Shown here in pieces: positions 1 through 7,716 of a stretch of DNA of 64,000 bases. The stretch's first letter is position 1. Every line of letters begins with the position of its first letter. Below the pieces are notes generated by a model. The model had not been told where the DNA came from. It worked only from the letters and a program-made list of their open reading frames with translations, and ran no database searches. Made by a program: the position numbers and the translations under genes. Source of the stretch: Sphingobacteriales bacterium (GTDB lineage Bacteria; Bacteroidota; Bacteroidia; Chitinophagales; Chitinophagaceae); NCBI GenBank assembly GCA_016219985.1, contig JACRJO010000016.1, forward strand, positions 124,001 through 188,000, in the 5' to 3' direction.

Positions 1-2
1 GG

Positions 3-56
3 CTGAAGGAACTGATGGAAACGCAATTTTCTCATGAAGTAAAAGATTTAAATTGA
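3..56 (+). CDS. C-terminal end of an upstream protein, probably an ECF sigma factor (partial)
   Basis: An open frame enters from the left edge and ends at TGA 54-56, with the readable tail LKELMETQFSHEVKDLN. It lies 6 nt before an anti-sigma-like membrane protein, the usual order in Bacteroidota sigma/anti-sigma pairs. The sigma assignment rests on context only, because 17 residues show no diagnostic motif. Confidence 0.45.
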   Translation: MKELMETQFSHEVKDLN

Positions 57-62
57 ACCACT

Positions 63-572
63 ATGAATACGCAACACCGTATGGAAGAACGCTTGTGGGA
101 GTATATTGACGGAACAGGTACCGCGGGGGATAAGCAACAGATCGAAGACCTGCTGCAACAGCATGCGGAATGGAGGGAGAAATACCGGGAATTGCTGGAG
201 ATCAGCCAGGCCCTGAAATCCTCCGAACTGGAAGAACCCTCCCTGCGCTTCAGCAAAAATATCATGGAAGAGATTGCCAAATTGCATATTGCCCCCGCCA
301 CCAAAACCTATATCAACAACCGGATTATCCTGGGTATCGGGCTATTTTTTGTCAGTTTACTGGTGGCGATACTGGTGTACGGGTTCAGCCAGATGGACTG
401 GAGCAGCGCGGAAAGCAATTCCATTTCTGACAAGCTTAGCAAGGTTGATATCAGTAAGTTTTTTAACAACAGCCTGATCAATGTATTTATGATGGTCAAT
501 GTACTGTTAGGACTGGTACTGGTTGACAATTACCTGAACAATAAACGGAAACAATTCAGAAAAGAAGCTTGA
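63..572 (+). CDS. Anti-sigma-factor-like membrane protein, 169 aa
   Basis: The acidic, helical N-terminal region (about residues 1-75, starting MNTQHRMEERLWEYIDG) resembles the cytoplasmic domain of anti-sigma factors that hold ECF sigma factors at the membrane. No HxxxCxxC zinc motif is visible, so it would be a zinc-less version. Hydrophobic segments at about 88-108 and 137-153 should cross the membrane. The ATG at 63 follows the upstream stop by 6 nt, which suggests co-transcription and coupling. A strong hairpin terminator follows at 599-631. The regulated stress or signal cannot be read from the sequence. Confidence 0.6.
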   Translation: MNTQHRMEERLWEYIDGTGTAGDKQQIEDLLQQHAEWREKYRELLEISQALKSSELEEPSLRFSKNIMEEIAKLHIAPATKTYINNRIILGIGLFFVSLLVAILVYGFSQMDWSSAESNSISDKLSKVDISKFFNNSLINVFMMVNVLLGLVLVDNYLNNKRKQFRKEA

Positions 573-598
573 TGGCCCTGTTGTCATTAAGTCCGGCC

Positions 599-631
599 GG
601 GGACTGTATCAATTGGTACAGTCCCCTTTTT
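599..631 (+). terminator. Rho-independent terminator after the anti-sigma gene
   Basis: Perfect 10-bp inverted repeat GGGGACTGTA (599-608) and TACAGTCCCC (617-626), followed by a T run at 627-631. Confidence 0.85.
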
Positions 632-675
632 CTTTCTTTTAACGCAGGGCAAAGAACCATAAGGGGCTAAAAACC

Positions 676-683
676 TACCTTTG
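676..683 (+). promoter_or_regulatory. Bacteroidota -7 promoter box TACCTTTG
   Basis: Exact TAnnTTTG match 18 nt before the ATG at 702. A possible TTG start at 681 lies inside this box, which argues for the start at 702. Confidence 0.7.
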
Positions 684-701
684 CGCCAGAAAAAACTCCT
701 G

Positions 702-2060
702 ATGGATATCAAGAACAACATACTGGAAACGATAGGCAACACTCCCCTGATCCGGCTGAATAAAATCACCCGTGAGCTCCCCTGCACCGTGCTGGCCAAA
801 GTGGACTATTTTAATCCCGGCAATTCGATCAAGGACCGGATGGCCCTGAAGATGGTGGAAGTGGCCGAGCAGGAAGGAAAACTGAAGCCGGGCGGTACTA
901 TTATTGAAGGCACCAGCGGCAATACCGGTATGGGCCTGGCCCTGGCGGCCGTGGTAAAAGGCTATAAATGTATTTTTGTCACCACTGATAAACAATCCAA
1001 GGAAAAAGCGGATATCCTGAAAGCTGTAGGGGCTGAAGTGATTGTGTGCCCCACGAATGTACTACCCGAAGATCCCCGGAGCTATTATAGTGTGGCGGCC
1101 CGCCTGGCCCGGGAAGTGCCCAACTCTTACCACATGAACCAGTATGATAACCTGGCCAACCGGCTGGCGCATTATGAATCCACGGGTCCGGAGATCTGGA
1201 AACAAACCGACGGAAAGATCACCCACCTGGTGTGCACAGCCGGAACCGGCGGCACCATTACCGGGACCGCACAGTACCTGAAAGAAAAAAATCCCAATAT
1301 CCAGGTATGGGCGATCGATGTATATGGGTCCCTGCTCACCAAATATTTCCGCACCGGGGAGACCGATATGAATGAAGTGCATCCCTATATCAGCGAGGGC
1401 TTCGGGGAAGACTTTGTACCGAAGAACTATGATATGAGCGTAATCGATTATTTCGAACAGGTGACGGATAAAGACGGCGCGGTCATGGCCCGCCGCTTGG
1501 CCAAGGAAGAAGGATTGTTCTGCGGTTATAGTGCAGGCAGCTGCATCCAGGGACTGATGCAATTAAAAAACAAACTGAAGAAGGACGACCTGGTGGTTTG
1601 TATTTTCCATGATCATGGCAGCCGCTATGTGGGCAAGATCTACAATGACCAGTGGATGATTGAAAGAGGGTTCATCGATGTAAAAACATTCCGCGATGTA
1701 GTGAGTGCACGGGGTACCAAGCAGCTGATCAGTGTGACCCCTTCGCAAACCGTAGCAGAGGCAGTGGAACTGATGAAGAAATATGATATTGAACAAATCC
1801 CGGTCATGAACGCGGGTGAGCCGCTGGGCGCTATCAGTGAAGGAGGATTGTTTCAGAAAATATTTGATAACCCTGAAATCAAGAATGCAAAAATTGAACA
1901 GGTGCTGGAACCTGCTTTCCCGGTTGTATCTTTTGATTCACCGGTGGAAAGGCTGAGTCACCTGATCAATAAAGAGAATGGTGCGGTGCTGGCAAAAGAT
2001 GAAGCGGGCAATTTCCACATCGTCACCAAGTACGATGTGATCCAGGCCCTGGGCAACTGA
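702..2060 (+). CDS. PLP-dependent cysteine/cystathionine beta-synthase with tandem CBS domains
   Basis: A 452-aa enzyme of the cysteine synthase/cystathionine beta-synthase family, which joins a serine-type substrate to sulfide or homocysteine using PLP. Residues 1-320 form the PLP domain: the likely PLP lysine is K44 in NSIKDRMA, the substrate loop is EGTSGNTG, and a C-terminal cofactor-binding loop reads YSAGSC. Residues about 330-452 hold two CBS repeats, which bind adenosyl ligands and usually regulate activity. This is the architecture of bacterial CBS. Cysteine synthase activity cannot be excluded from sequence. The start at 702 was chosen because the upstream TTG at 681 is part of the -7 box. 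Confidence 0.9.
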   Translation: MDIKNNILETIGNTPLIRLNKITRELPCTVLAKVDYFNPGNSIKDRMALKMVEVAEQEGKLKPGGTIIEGTSGNTGMGLALAAVVKGYKCIFVTTDKQSKEKADILKAVGAEVIVCPTNVLPEDPRSYYSVAARLAREVPNSYHMNQYDNLANRLAHYESTGPEIWKQTDGKITHLVCTAGTGGTITGTAQYLKEKNPNIQVWAIDVYGSLLTKYFRTGETDMNEVHPYISEGFGEDFVPKNYDMSVIDYFEQVTDKDGAVMARRLAKEEGLFCGYSAGSCIQGLMQLKNKLKKDDLVVCIFHDHGSRYVGKIYNDQWMIERGFIDVKTFRDVVSARGTKQLISVTPSQTVAEAVELMKKYDIEQIPVMNAGEPLGAISEGGLFQKIFDNPEIKNAKIEQVLEPAFPVVSFDSPVERLSHLINKENGAVLAKDEAGNFHIVTKYDVIQALGN

Positions 2061-2089
2061 CACAATAAAATCAAAACAGCCTGAGATAC

Positions 2090-2119
2090 AGGCCCTGGCC
2101 CTCCCGCCAGGGCCTTTTT
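2090..2119 (+). terminator. Rho-independent terminator after the beta-synthase gene
   Basis: Perfect 10-bp stem AGGCCCTGGC (2090-2099) and GCCAGGGCCT (2106-2115) with a 6-nt loop, then TTTT. Confidence 0.9.
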
Positions 2120-2638
2120 CGTAATTATACGTGTGGTTTTTGGGTAGTATTTCGTAAGTAACCTATGAAAACTTTACGATAAAATCAGTGAAAACCGTCG
2201 TAAAAAAGAGAAGTTATTTTGCTCTGTTTTCATAATGAAAAGCCAATTACTTTTGTCTCAGAAGTTGATTGATATCGTTTCAATCTTTTGTCGAAATCCA
2301 ATATCCAGATCCGAAAAACCGTCCAAGCTAACAAACCCAATCCTTAGAAAAACCAGACAATTAAAAATCCAGTATCGGTCAACTTCTTCTTCTTTTTATA
2401 AAGAGCTTATTGAAAATACCGTTTGAGATCCCATCCCGACTGAAAACTGAAAATCCGATCCAAACTGAAACCGTCCAAATCCAACCCAGTTAAAGAACCG
2501 AAAAATCCAGATCCGACAGAAAACCATCCAATCAGAGAAATCCAAATCCGGAAAAAACCGTCCAAATCCATCCAATCCTGAAAACCGACCCAGTGTCACC
2601 GTGTCCAAATCCATGAAAGAAACTCAACATCCGGAACC

Positions 2639-2668
2639 CCTCCTGCTAAACTAACATTTAGCAGGAGG
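2639..2668. repeat. Perfect 12-bp hairpin without T tract
   Basis: CCTCCTGCTAAA (2639-2650) pairs with TTTAGCAGGAGG (2657-2668) across a 6-nt loop. It is far from any gene end and lacks a T run, so it is not an ordinary terminator. Confidence 0.75.
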
Positions 2669-2907
2669 CGCGGTGATCGGTGAAGGTCTCTTAAACTCAG
2701 GAAACAATACCCGGCATACCCTACTATTGACAAAGTTTCCATCGCTACCTTTCCACATTTCCCTTCAGATGGCATGCTTTAGCTGTCAACGTCCTTTCTT
2801 TATAATGTCACCCCTTCGGGGTTTATGATCTATTTTCGACTGATATTCTATAATAAATTCAGCCCTACGGGCTTTTGATTCTAATCTTATCTAATTCCCC
2901 CCCTACC

Positions 2908-3064
2908 CACTCTCCCAAAGAATATGAAATGCCCCTCTTATTCCAGATGATCCTTAGAAGGCCCCATTCACCATTCACCATTGCCTACTGCCCACTGCCT
3001 ACTCCCAACTATCCCGAAGAATCCGACAGCCCATTCATTTCCCAACTGTCTCTTAGAAGGCCCC
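2908..3064 (+). repeat. Composite dispersed repeat, two tandem degenerate copies
   Basis: Both copies end in the shared core CTTAGAAGGCCCC (near 2953 and 3052). The first carries AAGAATATGAAATGCCCC and the second AAGAATCCGACAGCCCAT, matching the copies near 6190 and 5712. Between them runs a 7-bp-periodic block. Confidence 0.7.
2965..3013 (+). repeat. Heptamer array CATTCAC/CATTGCC/TACTGCC
   Basis: Seven consecutive 7-mers: CATTCAC twice, CATTGCC, TACTGCC, CACTGCC, TACTCCC, AACTATC. Sequence drifts along the block while the 7-bp step is kept. Confidence 0.7.
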
Positions 3065-3117
3065 CGTTATTTCCAAAAACTTCGTGAACAGCTAAAATAA
3101 TCCGAAATTGCAGCACG

Positions 3118-3173
3118 CTGACAACTGACAACTGACAACTGACAACTGACAACTGACAACTGACAACTGACAA
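3118..3173 (+). repeat. Tandem heptamer array (CTGACAA)8
   Basis: Eight perfect CTGACAA units ending 14 nt before the ATG at 3188. It probably overlaps the promoter or leader of that gene, so a change in unit number could alter its expression. Confidence 0.9.
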
Positions 3174-3187
3174 CTACTTCTCTCCCC

Positions 3188-4303
3188 ATGCGCTTCATCG
3201 ATAACCAGAACGACCGCGAAACAAAGGAAGGCGATAAACCTTCCCGGAAGAAACCGATGTACCCGGTGAACTCCAGGCTGCGGAATTATTTAAAAGAACG
3301 CGGCCGGGAAGTAAAACTGCCGGTAAGCTACCACGACCTGCTTAAATTTACCTGGTCCACCCCCATCCTGGACAAACAGGGAAACCATACACACTGGGAA
3401 AAAACATCCTACGACAGCCGGGAATGGGATTATATCCGCGAGGGCCTGGTTAAAATTTACGCCATTTTAAAAACGGAGGGGGATTTCAGCTTTATCACAC
3501 ACCTCGATGTGGCCCGGATCGACTACTGTTCCTTTGGAAATTCCAACCCCTTCCGGATCCGGATCGTGAATAAATTCAATGACAATTACGATCACTACTA
3601 TATCAAGATCGCCGATGCCTCCCGGATCTATGGCCTGGAACTGGAGCACATCCTCTCCCCCAACCGGATTACCTTCTTTACCTGCGATAATACCCTGGTG
3701 GAAGAACATATCCCCGGTATACCCGGTGATGTTTTCATCCATCAGATGATGGAAGCCCCGGAGACCAACAAGATCCGGCTGGCCAAGGAGTTTGTGAAAT
3801 TCAATGAACGTTGTTTTGTCCGGCTGCTGGGGGATATGCGCAGCTATAATTTTGTGGTCGGCATTACTCCCGATATCGAAGATTACCAGTACCGGATCCG
3901 CAGTATTGATTTCGATCAGCAATCCTATGAGGGGCGGAAAAACCTCTACCTGCCGCAATTCTTCAAGGAAAATTATGCCTTTGTGCAACTGGCACTCACC
4001 CATTTAAACAAAGAATCGATTGAACAATACCAGGCGGAAGAACGCACGATGATCACATTCCGGCTGGCCAGTTCCCGCTACCGGATCAAGGACCTGCTGG
4101 ATATCATGACCCATGACAAGATTTCCACCCCGGAAAAAATGAACCAGCTGAAAAAAGAGCTGGGAGAATACATGCACAGCAATGCCTATGAAAAATGCCA
4201 GTCCATGGGACAGGTCGTAAAAGTCCATCTCAAACAAACGCTCCGCAAGAACCTGCTCCTGGTGCAGAAAAACCTGGGTAAGAGCAAACGAAAATCACGC
4301 TGA
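3188..4303 (+). CDS. Conserved-looking protein of unknown function, 371 aa
   Basis: I do not recognise the family. The protein is soluble, basic at both ends (N-terminus RKKPMYPVNSRLRNYLKERG, C-terminus GKSKRKSR) and has no signal peptide or membrane segment. The central part (about 120-260) is rich in aromatic and acidic residues, including RIDYCSFGNSNPFRIRIV and YRIRSIDFDQQSYEGR. The latter, with RLLGDMRSYNFVVG before it, is reminiscent of a kinase-like or ATP-binding fold, but no standard motif can be assigned. The start at 3188 immediately follows a heptamer array. It stands alone between repeat-rich gaps, so context gives no function. Confidence 0.75.
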   Translation: MRFIDNQNDRETKEGDKPSRKKPMYPVNSRLRNYLKERGREVKLPVSYHDLLKFTWSTPILDKQGNHTHWEKTSYDSREWDYIREGLVKIYAILKTEGDFSFITHLDVARIDYCSFGNSNPFRIRIVNKFNDNYDHYYIKIADASRIYGLELEHILSPNRITFFTCDNTLVEEHIPGIPGDVFIHQMMEAPETNKIRLAKEFVKFNERCFVRLLGDMRSYNFVVGITPDIEDYQYRIRSIDFDQQSYEGRKNLYLPQFFKENYAFVQLALTHLNKESIEQYQAEERTMITFRLASSRYRIKDLLDIMTHDKISTPEKMNQLKKELGEYMHSNAYEKCQSMGQVVKVHLKQTLRKNLLLVQKNLGKSKRKSR

Positions 4304-4342
4304 AATGAACGGATGTTAGCGTTTTGAATTCAGGAAAAGCTC

Positions 4343-4350
4343 TATATTAG
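4343..4350 (+). promoter_or_regulatory. Probable -7 box TATATTAG for fbaA with TTTTG upstream
   Basis: TAnnTTAG variant at 4343-4350, with TTTTG at 4322-4326 as a -33 element 16 nt upstream. The predicted leader is about 60 nt. The TTAG variant recurs before holA and the Fe-S protein gene. Confidence 0.5.
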
Positions 4351-4415
4351 CGGGCCTTTAACGATTACCTGCCTGCTGAAAAGCATTTGCCACTTATTTA
4401 AAAATTAAAAATTCA

Positions 4416-5483
4416 ATGAAAAAGTACAGAGCAGGGGTGCTGTTCGGCGACGAACTGGAAGCACTCTACAATGATGCAAGAGACAACCAGTTTGCTTTAC
4501 CGGCGGTGAATACCATTGGTACCAACACCATCAATGCCGTGCTGGAAACAGCCGCCAAAGTCAACTCCCCCGTGATCATCCAGTTTTCCAATGGCGGCGC
4601 CCAGTTTATCGCAGGAAAAGGAATGCCCAATGAAAATCTCCAGGCAAATATTGCCGGCGGAATCTCCGGGGCATTGCATATTCACAACGTGGCAAAGTAT
4701 TACGGTGTACCCGTTGTACTGCACACTGACCATGCGGCCAAAAAATGGCTGCCCTGGATCAGCGGGTTGCTGGATGCCGGCGAGCAATTTCATAAAGAAA
4801 AAGGACAACCCCTGTTCAGTTCGCATATGCTCGACCTGAGCGAAGAACCCATCGAAGAAAATATTCACACCTCTGTTGAATTCTTTAAGCGGATGAATCC
4901 GCTTGGCATGAGCATCGAGATCGAACTCGGTGTGACCGGCGGTGAAGAAGACGGGGTGGATAACAGTGATGTGGAAAATTCCAAACTGTATACGCAACCC
5001 GAAGATGTGGCTTTTGCCTACAAAGAACTGAGCAAGGTTGGTAAACTGTTTACCGTGGCTGCAGCATTTGGAAATGTACATGGAGTATATAAACCCGGCA
5101 ATGTGGAATTACGCCCCGTGATCCTGAACAACAGCCAGGAATATATTCAGAAAGAATTCAGAACGGCAGCCAAACCGGTTTACTTCGTATTCCACGGCGG
5201 CAGCGGTTCCCCGCAGCACCAGATCCGGGAAGCCATTGGGTATGGTGCCATCAAGATGAACTTAGATACCGACCTGCAATGGGCCTTCTGGGAAGGTGTC
5301 CTGAACAATTACAAAAAAAACGAAGGATACCTGCAGGCGCAACTGGGTAATCCGGAAGGTGACGACAAACCCAATAAGAAATACTACGATCCGAGGGTTT
5401 GGCTGCGTAAGGGGGAAGAATCCTTTATCAAACGCCTCGAGGTCGCTTTTGAAGACCTCAATTGTATCAACAGAAACGCATAA
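4416..5483 (+). CDS. fbaA: Class II fructose-bisphosphate aldolase
   Basis: A 355-aa zinc aldolase of the class IIA (E. coli FbaA-like) type that interconverts fructose-1,6-bisphosphate with DHAP and glyceraldehyde-3-phosphate. Visible motifs are HTDHAAKKWLPWISGLLDAG (residues 103-122, catalytic Asp105 and zinc His106), ELGVTGGEEDGVDN, the zinc-histidine segment VHGVYKPGNV, the phosphate loop FHGGSGS, and NLDTDLQ. Length fits the family. It has its own promoter and terminator, so it appears monocistronic. A class I aldolase lies 0.9 kb downstream, giving the cell two unrelated enzymes for the same step. Confidence 0.97.
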   Translation: MKKYRAGVLFGDELEALYNDARDNQFALPAVNTIGTNTINAVLETAAKVNSPVIIQFSNGGAQFIAGKGMPNENLQANIAGGISGALHIHNVAKYYGVPVVLHTDHAAKKWLPWISGLLDAGEQFHKEKGQPLFSSHMLDLSEEPIEENIHTSVEFFKRMNPLGMSIEIELGVTGGEEDGVDNSDVENSKLYTQPEDVAFAYKELSKVGKLFTVAAAFGNVHGVYKPGNVELRPVILNNSQEYIQKEFRTAAKPVYFVFHGGSGSPQHQIREAIGYGAIKMNLDTDLQWAFWEGVLNNYKKNEGYLQAQLGNPEGDDKPNKKYYDPRVWLRKGEESFIKRLEVAFEDLNCINRNA

Positions 5484-5511
5484 AAAAGGGCCCGGTTCGC
5501 CGGGCTTTTTT
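5482..5511 (+). terminator. Rho-independent terminator of fbaA
   Basis: GCCCGG (5490-5495), TTCG tetraloop, CCGGGC (5500-5505), flanked by A6 and T6. Confidence 0.92.
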
Positions 5512-5595
5512 ATTACCATCCCAACGGTCAAATTTCAAACGCAATCATTCTTTGAAGGCCCCATTCACTACTTAGTTGTCAGTTGTTGGTTGTCA

Positions 5596-5637
5596 GCCTG
5601 CCTGCCGGCCCGCTTCGCCGCAAGGCGAGTAGGCAGG
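5596..5637. repeat. REP-like GC-rich nested hairpin
   Basis: Outer arms CCTGCC and GGCAGG enclose inner arms TCGCC and GGCGA. Related hairpins occur at 23584-23624 and 61321-61354. Compared with the inverted composite copy at 63092-63313, it sits as an insertion beside TTGTCAG, which suggests the hairpin itself can be mobile. Confidence 0.75.
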
Positions 5638-5639
5638 TT

Positions 5640-5785
5640 GTCAGGGCCTCCTAAGAGGCTGTCTAAAAACGTCATTATTGCCTACTGCCCACTTCCCACT
5701 GCCTATGATCCCGAAGAATCCGACAGCCCATTCATTTCCCAACTGTCTCTTAGAAGGCCCCATTCACCATTCACTATTCACCACA
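5640..5785 (+). repeat. Composite dispersed repeat, direct copy
   Basis: About 145 bp shared with the reverse complement of 63092-63313: the segments TCAGGGC, CTGTCTAAAAACGTCAT, TGCCTACTGCCCACTTCCCA and CTTAGAAGGCCCCATTCAC occur in the same order. The middle diverges between copies. Confidence 0.8.
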
Positions 5786-6122
5786 CCCGCCTACCGGCCG
5801 GCAGGAAGTTTAATAGGCCCCAAAAGTTTCACATTGACCAAGCCTGTTTCACCCCTGCCGCCTGCGCTAAAGCTTTGGCCGGCAAGCCGGGGCTTCCTCT
5901 TTAATGAATCATCTTTGCTATAATTGTGACGCCCTTTCAGGGCTGTATGCCGGGCGGACCTTACTTCGCAATTTACGATGCGGAAAGCCTGCTATCGCAA
6001 CGGAGAGGCAAGATGTCAACTAACAATCTTGAAGCCCCCCATTTTCGATTAAACAAAAATTTTACCCTTCCAGGGTTCATATCATATCATCCTGCAATAA
6101 TTTCAGCCCTCAGGGCTTTCCT

Positions 6123-6171
6123 GACTATCGACTATCGACTATTGACTATCGACTATTGACTATCGACTAAA
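6123..6171 (+). repeat. Heptamer array GACTATC/GACTATT
   Basis: Seven 7-mers (GACTATC x2, GACTATT, GACTATC, GACTATT, GACTATC, GACTAAA). The 7-bp step continues into GACTACT, GCCCACT and CCCAACT and then into the composite repeat. Confidence 0.85.
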
Positions 6172-6180
6172 GACTACTGC

Positions 6181-6300
6181 CCACTCCCAACTCTCCCCGA
6201 AGAATACGAAATGCCCCTCGATTTTCACAAGCTTCTTAGAAGGCCCCATTCACTACCTGCCACTGCCGGCAGGCAGGTTCACCACTCACCATTCACCAAT
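6181..6300 (+). repeat. Composite dispersed repeat copy with internal REP-like hairpin
   Basis: Shares GAAGAATACGAAATGCCCCT and CTTCTTAGAAGGCCCCATTC with the other copies. A hairpin CCTGCC...GGCAGG is inserted at 6256-6277, at the same place as in the inverted copy near 63146. Confidence 0.75.
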
Positions 6301-6323
6301 TTGCATTTCCCACCGCGGATTTC

Positions 6324-6331
6324 TATATTTG
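6324..6331 (+). promoter_or_regulatory. -7 promoter box TATATTTG for the class I aldolase gene
   Basis: Exact TAnnTTTG match 44 nt before the ATG at 6376. Confidence 0.65.
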
Positions 6332-6375
6332 CTAACGATTGTTAGTACAACATTAAACCTTTCAACCATCTGTCC

Positions 6376-7449
6376 ATGCCAGCAACCAACATTCAGCAAC
6401 TCCTCGGCGATAAAGCCGGATACTTATTGAATCACCAGTCCAAAGCCATACCCAAAGAGCAGTTACACCTGCCGGGTCCCGATTTTGTGGACCGCATCTG
6501 GATGAACAGCGACCGGAATCCCCAGGTATTACGTAACCTGCAGGGCTTGTATGGTACTGGAAGACTGGCCGGGACCGGCTATCTTTCCATCCTGCCCGTA
6601 GACCAGGGCATTGAGCACAGCGCCGGTGCTTCCTTTGCGAAGAACCCGGTTTATTTTGACCCGGAAAATATTATCAGGCTGGCCATGGAAGGCGGGTGCA
6701 ATGCCGTAGCCACCACTTTTGGCGGTTTGGGATTTATGTCCCGCAGGTATGCTCATAAAATTCCCTTCATTGTTAAGATCAATCATAACGAGTTCCTCAC
6801 TTATCCCAATAAATTCGACCAGGTGATGTTTGCTTCCATCAGATCCGGCTGGAACCTGGGTGCGGCGGCTGTCGGGGCTACTATTTATTTCGGCAGCGAG
6901 GAATCTACCCGGCAGATCCGGGAAGTAAGCCTGGCTTTTGAAATGGCGCATGAACTGGGAATGGCCACAATACTATGGTGTTACCTGCGTAACCCCGCTT
7001 TTAAAACGAAAGAAAAGGACTACCATGTATCCGCTGACCTGACCGGGCAGGCCAATCACCTCGGGGTAACGATTGAAGCGGATATCATTAAACAGAAATT
7101 GCCCGAAAACAATGGCGGGTACCTGGCCCTGAATACCAAAGAATCTGCGTATGGCAAAACAGATAAACGCATTTACGAAGAACTGACGACCGATCACCCG
7201 ATCGATCTTTGCCGCTACCAGGTAGCCAACTGTTATATGGGCCGGGCCGGTTTGATCAATTCCGGCGGGGCCTCCTCCGGTGCAAGTGATATGGCCGAAG
7301 CAGTAACCACGGCCGTGATCAACAAAAGGGCCGGTGGTATGGGACTGATCAGCGGGCGAAAAGCCTTCCAGCGCCCGATGAAGGAAGGAGTGGAAATATT
7401 AAATGCCATACAGGATGTGTACCTTGATAAGCAGGTGACCATCGCATAA
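6376..7449 (+). CDS. fbaB: Class I fructose-bisphosphate aldolase, FbaB/DhnA type
   Basis: A 357-aa Schiff-base aldolase unrelated in mechanism to the class II enzyme just upstream. The closely FbaB-like segments are [10 protein letters not shown] (73-82), [20 protein letters not shown] (219-238), [10 protein letters not shown] with likely Schiff-base Lys239, [17 protein letters not shown], and [18 protein letters not shown]. It makes or splits fructose-1,6-bisphosphate in glycolysis or gluconeogenesis without metal. Length matches E. coli FbaB. It follows a long repeat region and has its own -7 box. Differential use of the two aldolases, for example in gluconeogenesis, is an inference. Confidence 0.95.
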   Translation: MPATNIQQLLGDKAGYLLNHQSKAIPKEQLHLPGPDFVDRIWMNSDRNPQVLRNLQGLYGTGRLAGTGYLSILPVDQGIEHSAGASFAKNPVYFDPENIIRLAMEGGCNAVATTFGGLGFMSRRYAHKIPFIVKINHNEFLTYPNKFDQVMFASIRSGWNLGAAAVGATIYFGSEESTRQIREVSLAFEMAHELGMATILWCYLRNPAFKTKEKDYHVSADLTGQANHLGVTIEADIIKQKLPENNGGYLALNTKESAYGKTDKRIYEELTTDHPIDLCRYQVANCYMGRAGLINSGGASSGASDMAEAVTTAVINKRAGGMGLISGRKAFQRPMKEGVEILNAIQDVYLDKQVTIA

Positions 7450-7607
7450 CCCGGTTCAAAAATTCCACCGTCTCTTATTCCCCCCGGGAAGGGATATTGC
7501 ATCCGGAATCGCCCCCGGGAGGTATATTCTCTACGTAATTCCTTATACTTAATCGGGTTTTATGCAATACAAGACCCGCGGTTTTCGTTTTCCATATACT
7601 GTAAAAT

Positions 7608-7626
7608 AATTCCATCCAATGGAATT
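7608..7626. repeat. 8-bp palindrome AATTCCAT-CCA-ATGGAATT
   Basis: Perfect inverted repeat in the 267-bp gap between the aldolase gene and the T9SS cargo gene. It could be an operator or a chance hairpin. Nothing else is clear in this gap. Confidence 0.45.
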
Positions 7627-7716
7627 TCTATCCACCGCCAAGACCACAGTGTATTGATTTTCAGATTTTTAATCCTTGGCACAGGGATAGATGAATTAAA
7701 CCTGAAAATCGTACTT

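Larger units (their letters stand above)
2120..3187. other. Long intergenic region of degenerate repeats, hairpins and heptamer arrays
   Basis: No convincing gene in about 1.07 kb. A/C-rich degenerate repeats occupy about 2280-2630: the core AAACCGTCCAAATCC recurs imperfectly near 2317, 2468 and 2556. A perfect hairpin lies at 2639-2668. Short palindromic remnants (CCCCTTCGGGG near 2811 and CAGCCCTACGGGCT near 2860) resemble others near 5930 and 6100. Two copies of a composite repeat (2908-3064) and a heptamer array (3118-3173) follow. A 63-codon frame at 2235 shows no protein-like composition. Confidence 0.75.
5512..6323. other. Repeat-filled intergenic region between the two aldolase genes
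   Basis: No gene is credible here; open frames across 5359-6159 only run through repeats. The region holds a composite repeat (5640-5785), a REP-like hairpin (5596-5637), palindromic remnants near 5930 and 6100 similar to those at 2811-2870, a heptamer array (6123-6171), a second composite repeat copy (6181-6300) and a short REP-like hairpin (6256-6277). Confidence 0.75.

Noticed and set aside
681..701. TTG start of the beta-synthase at 681
   Set aside because: It lies inside the -7 box TACCTTTG; ATG 702 starts at the conserved family N-terminus. The same reasoning removed TTG 23768 for ribF and the 23536 start for purM.
2235..2426. 63-codon plus frame
   Set aside because: Lies in the degenerate A/C-rich repeat tract with no homology or promoter.
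3118..3173. Possible CRISPR or minisatellite array
   Set aside because: Units are 7 bp with no spacers; it is a simple tandem repeat. No cas genes are present in the window.
5359..6159. Frames of 77-181 codons in the aldolase gap
   Set aside because: They cross a terminator, composite repeats, REP-like hairpins and heptamer arrays.
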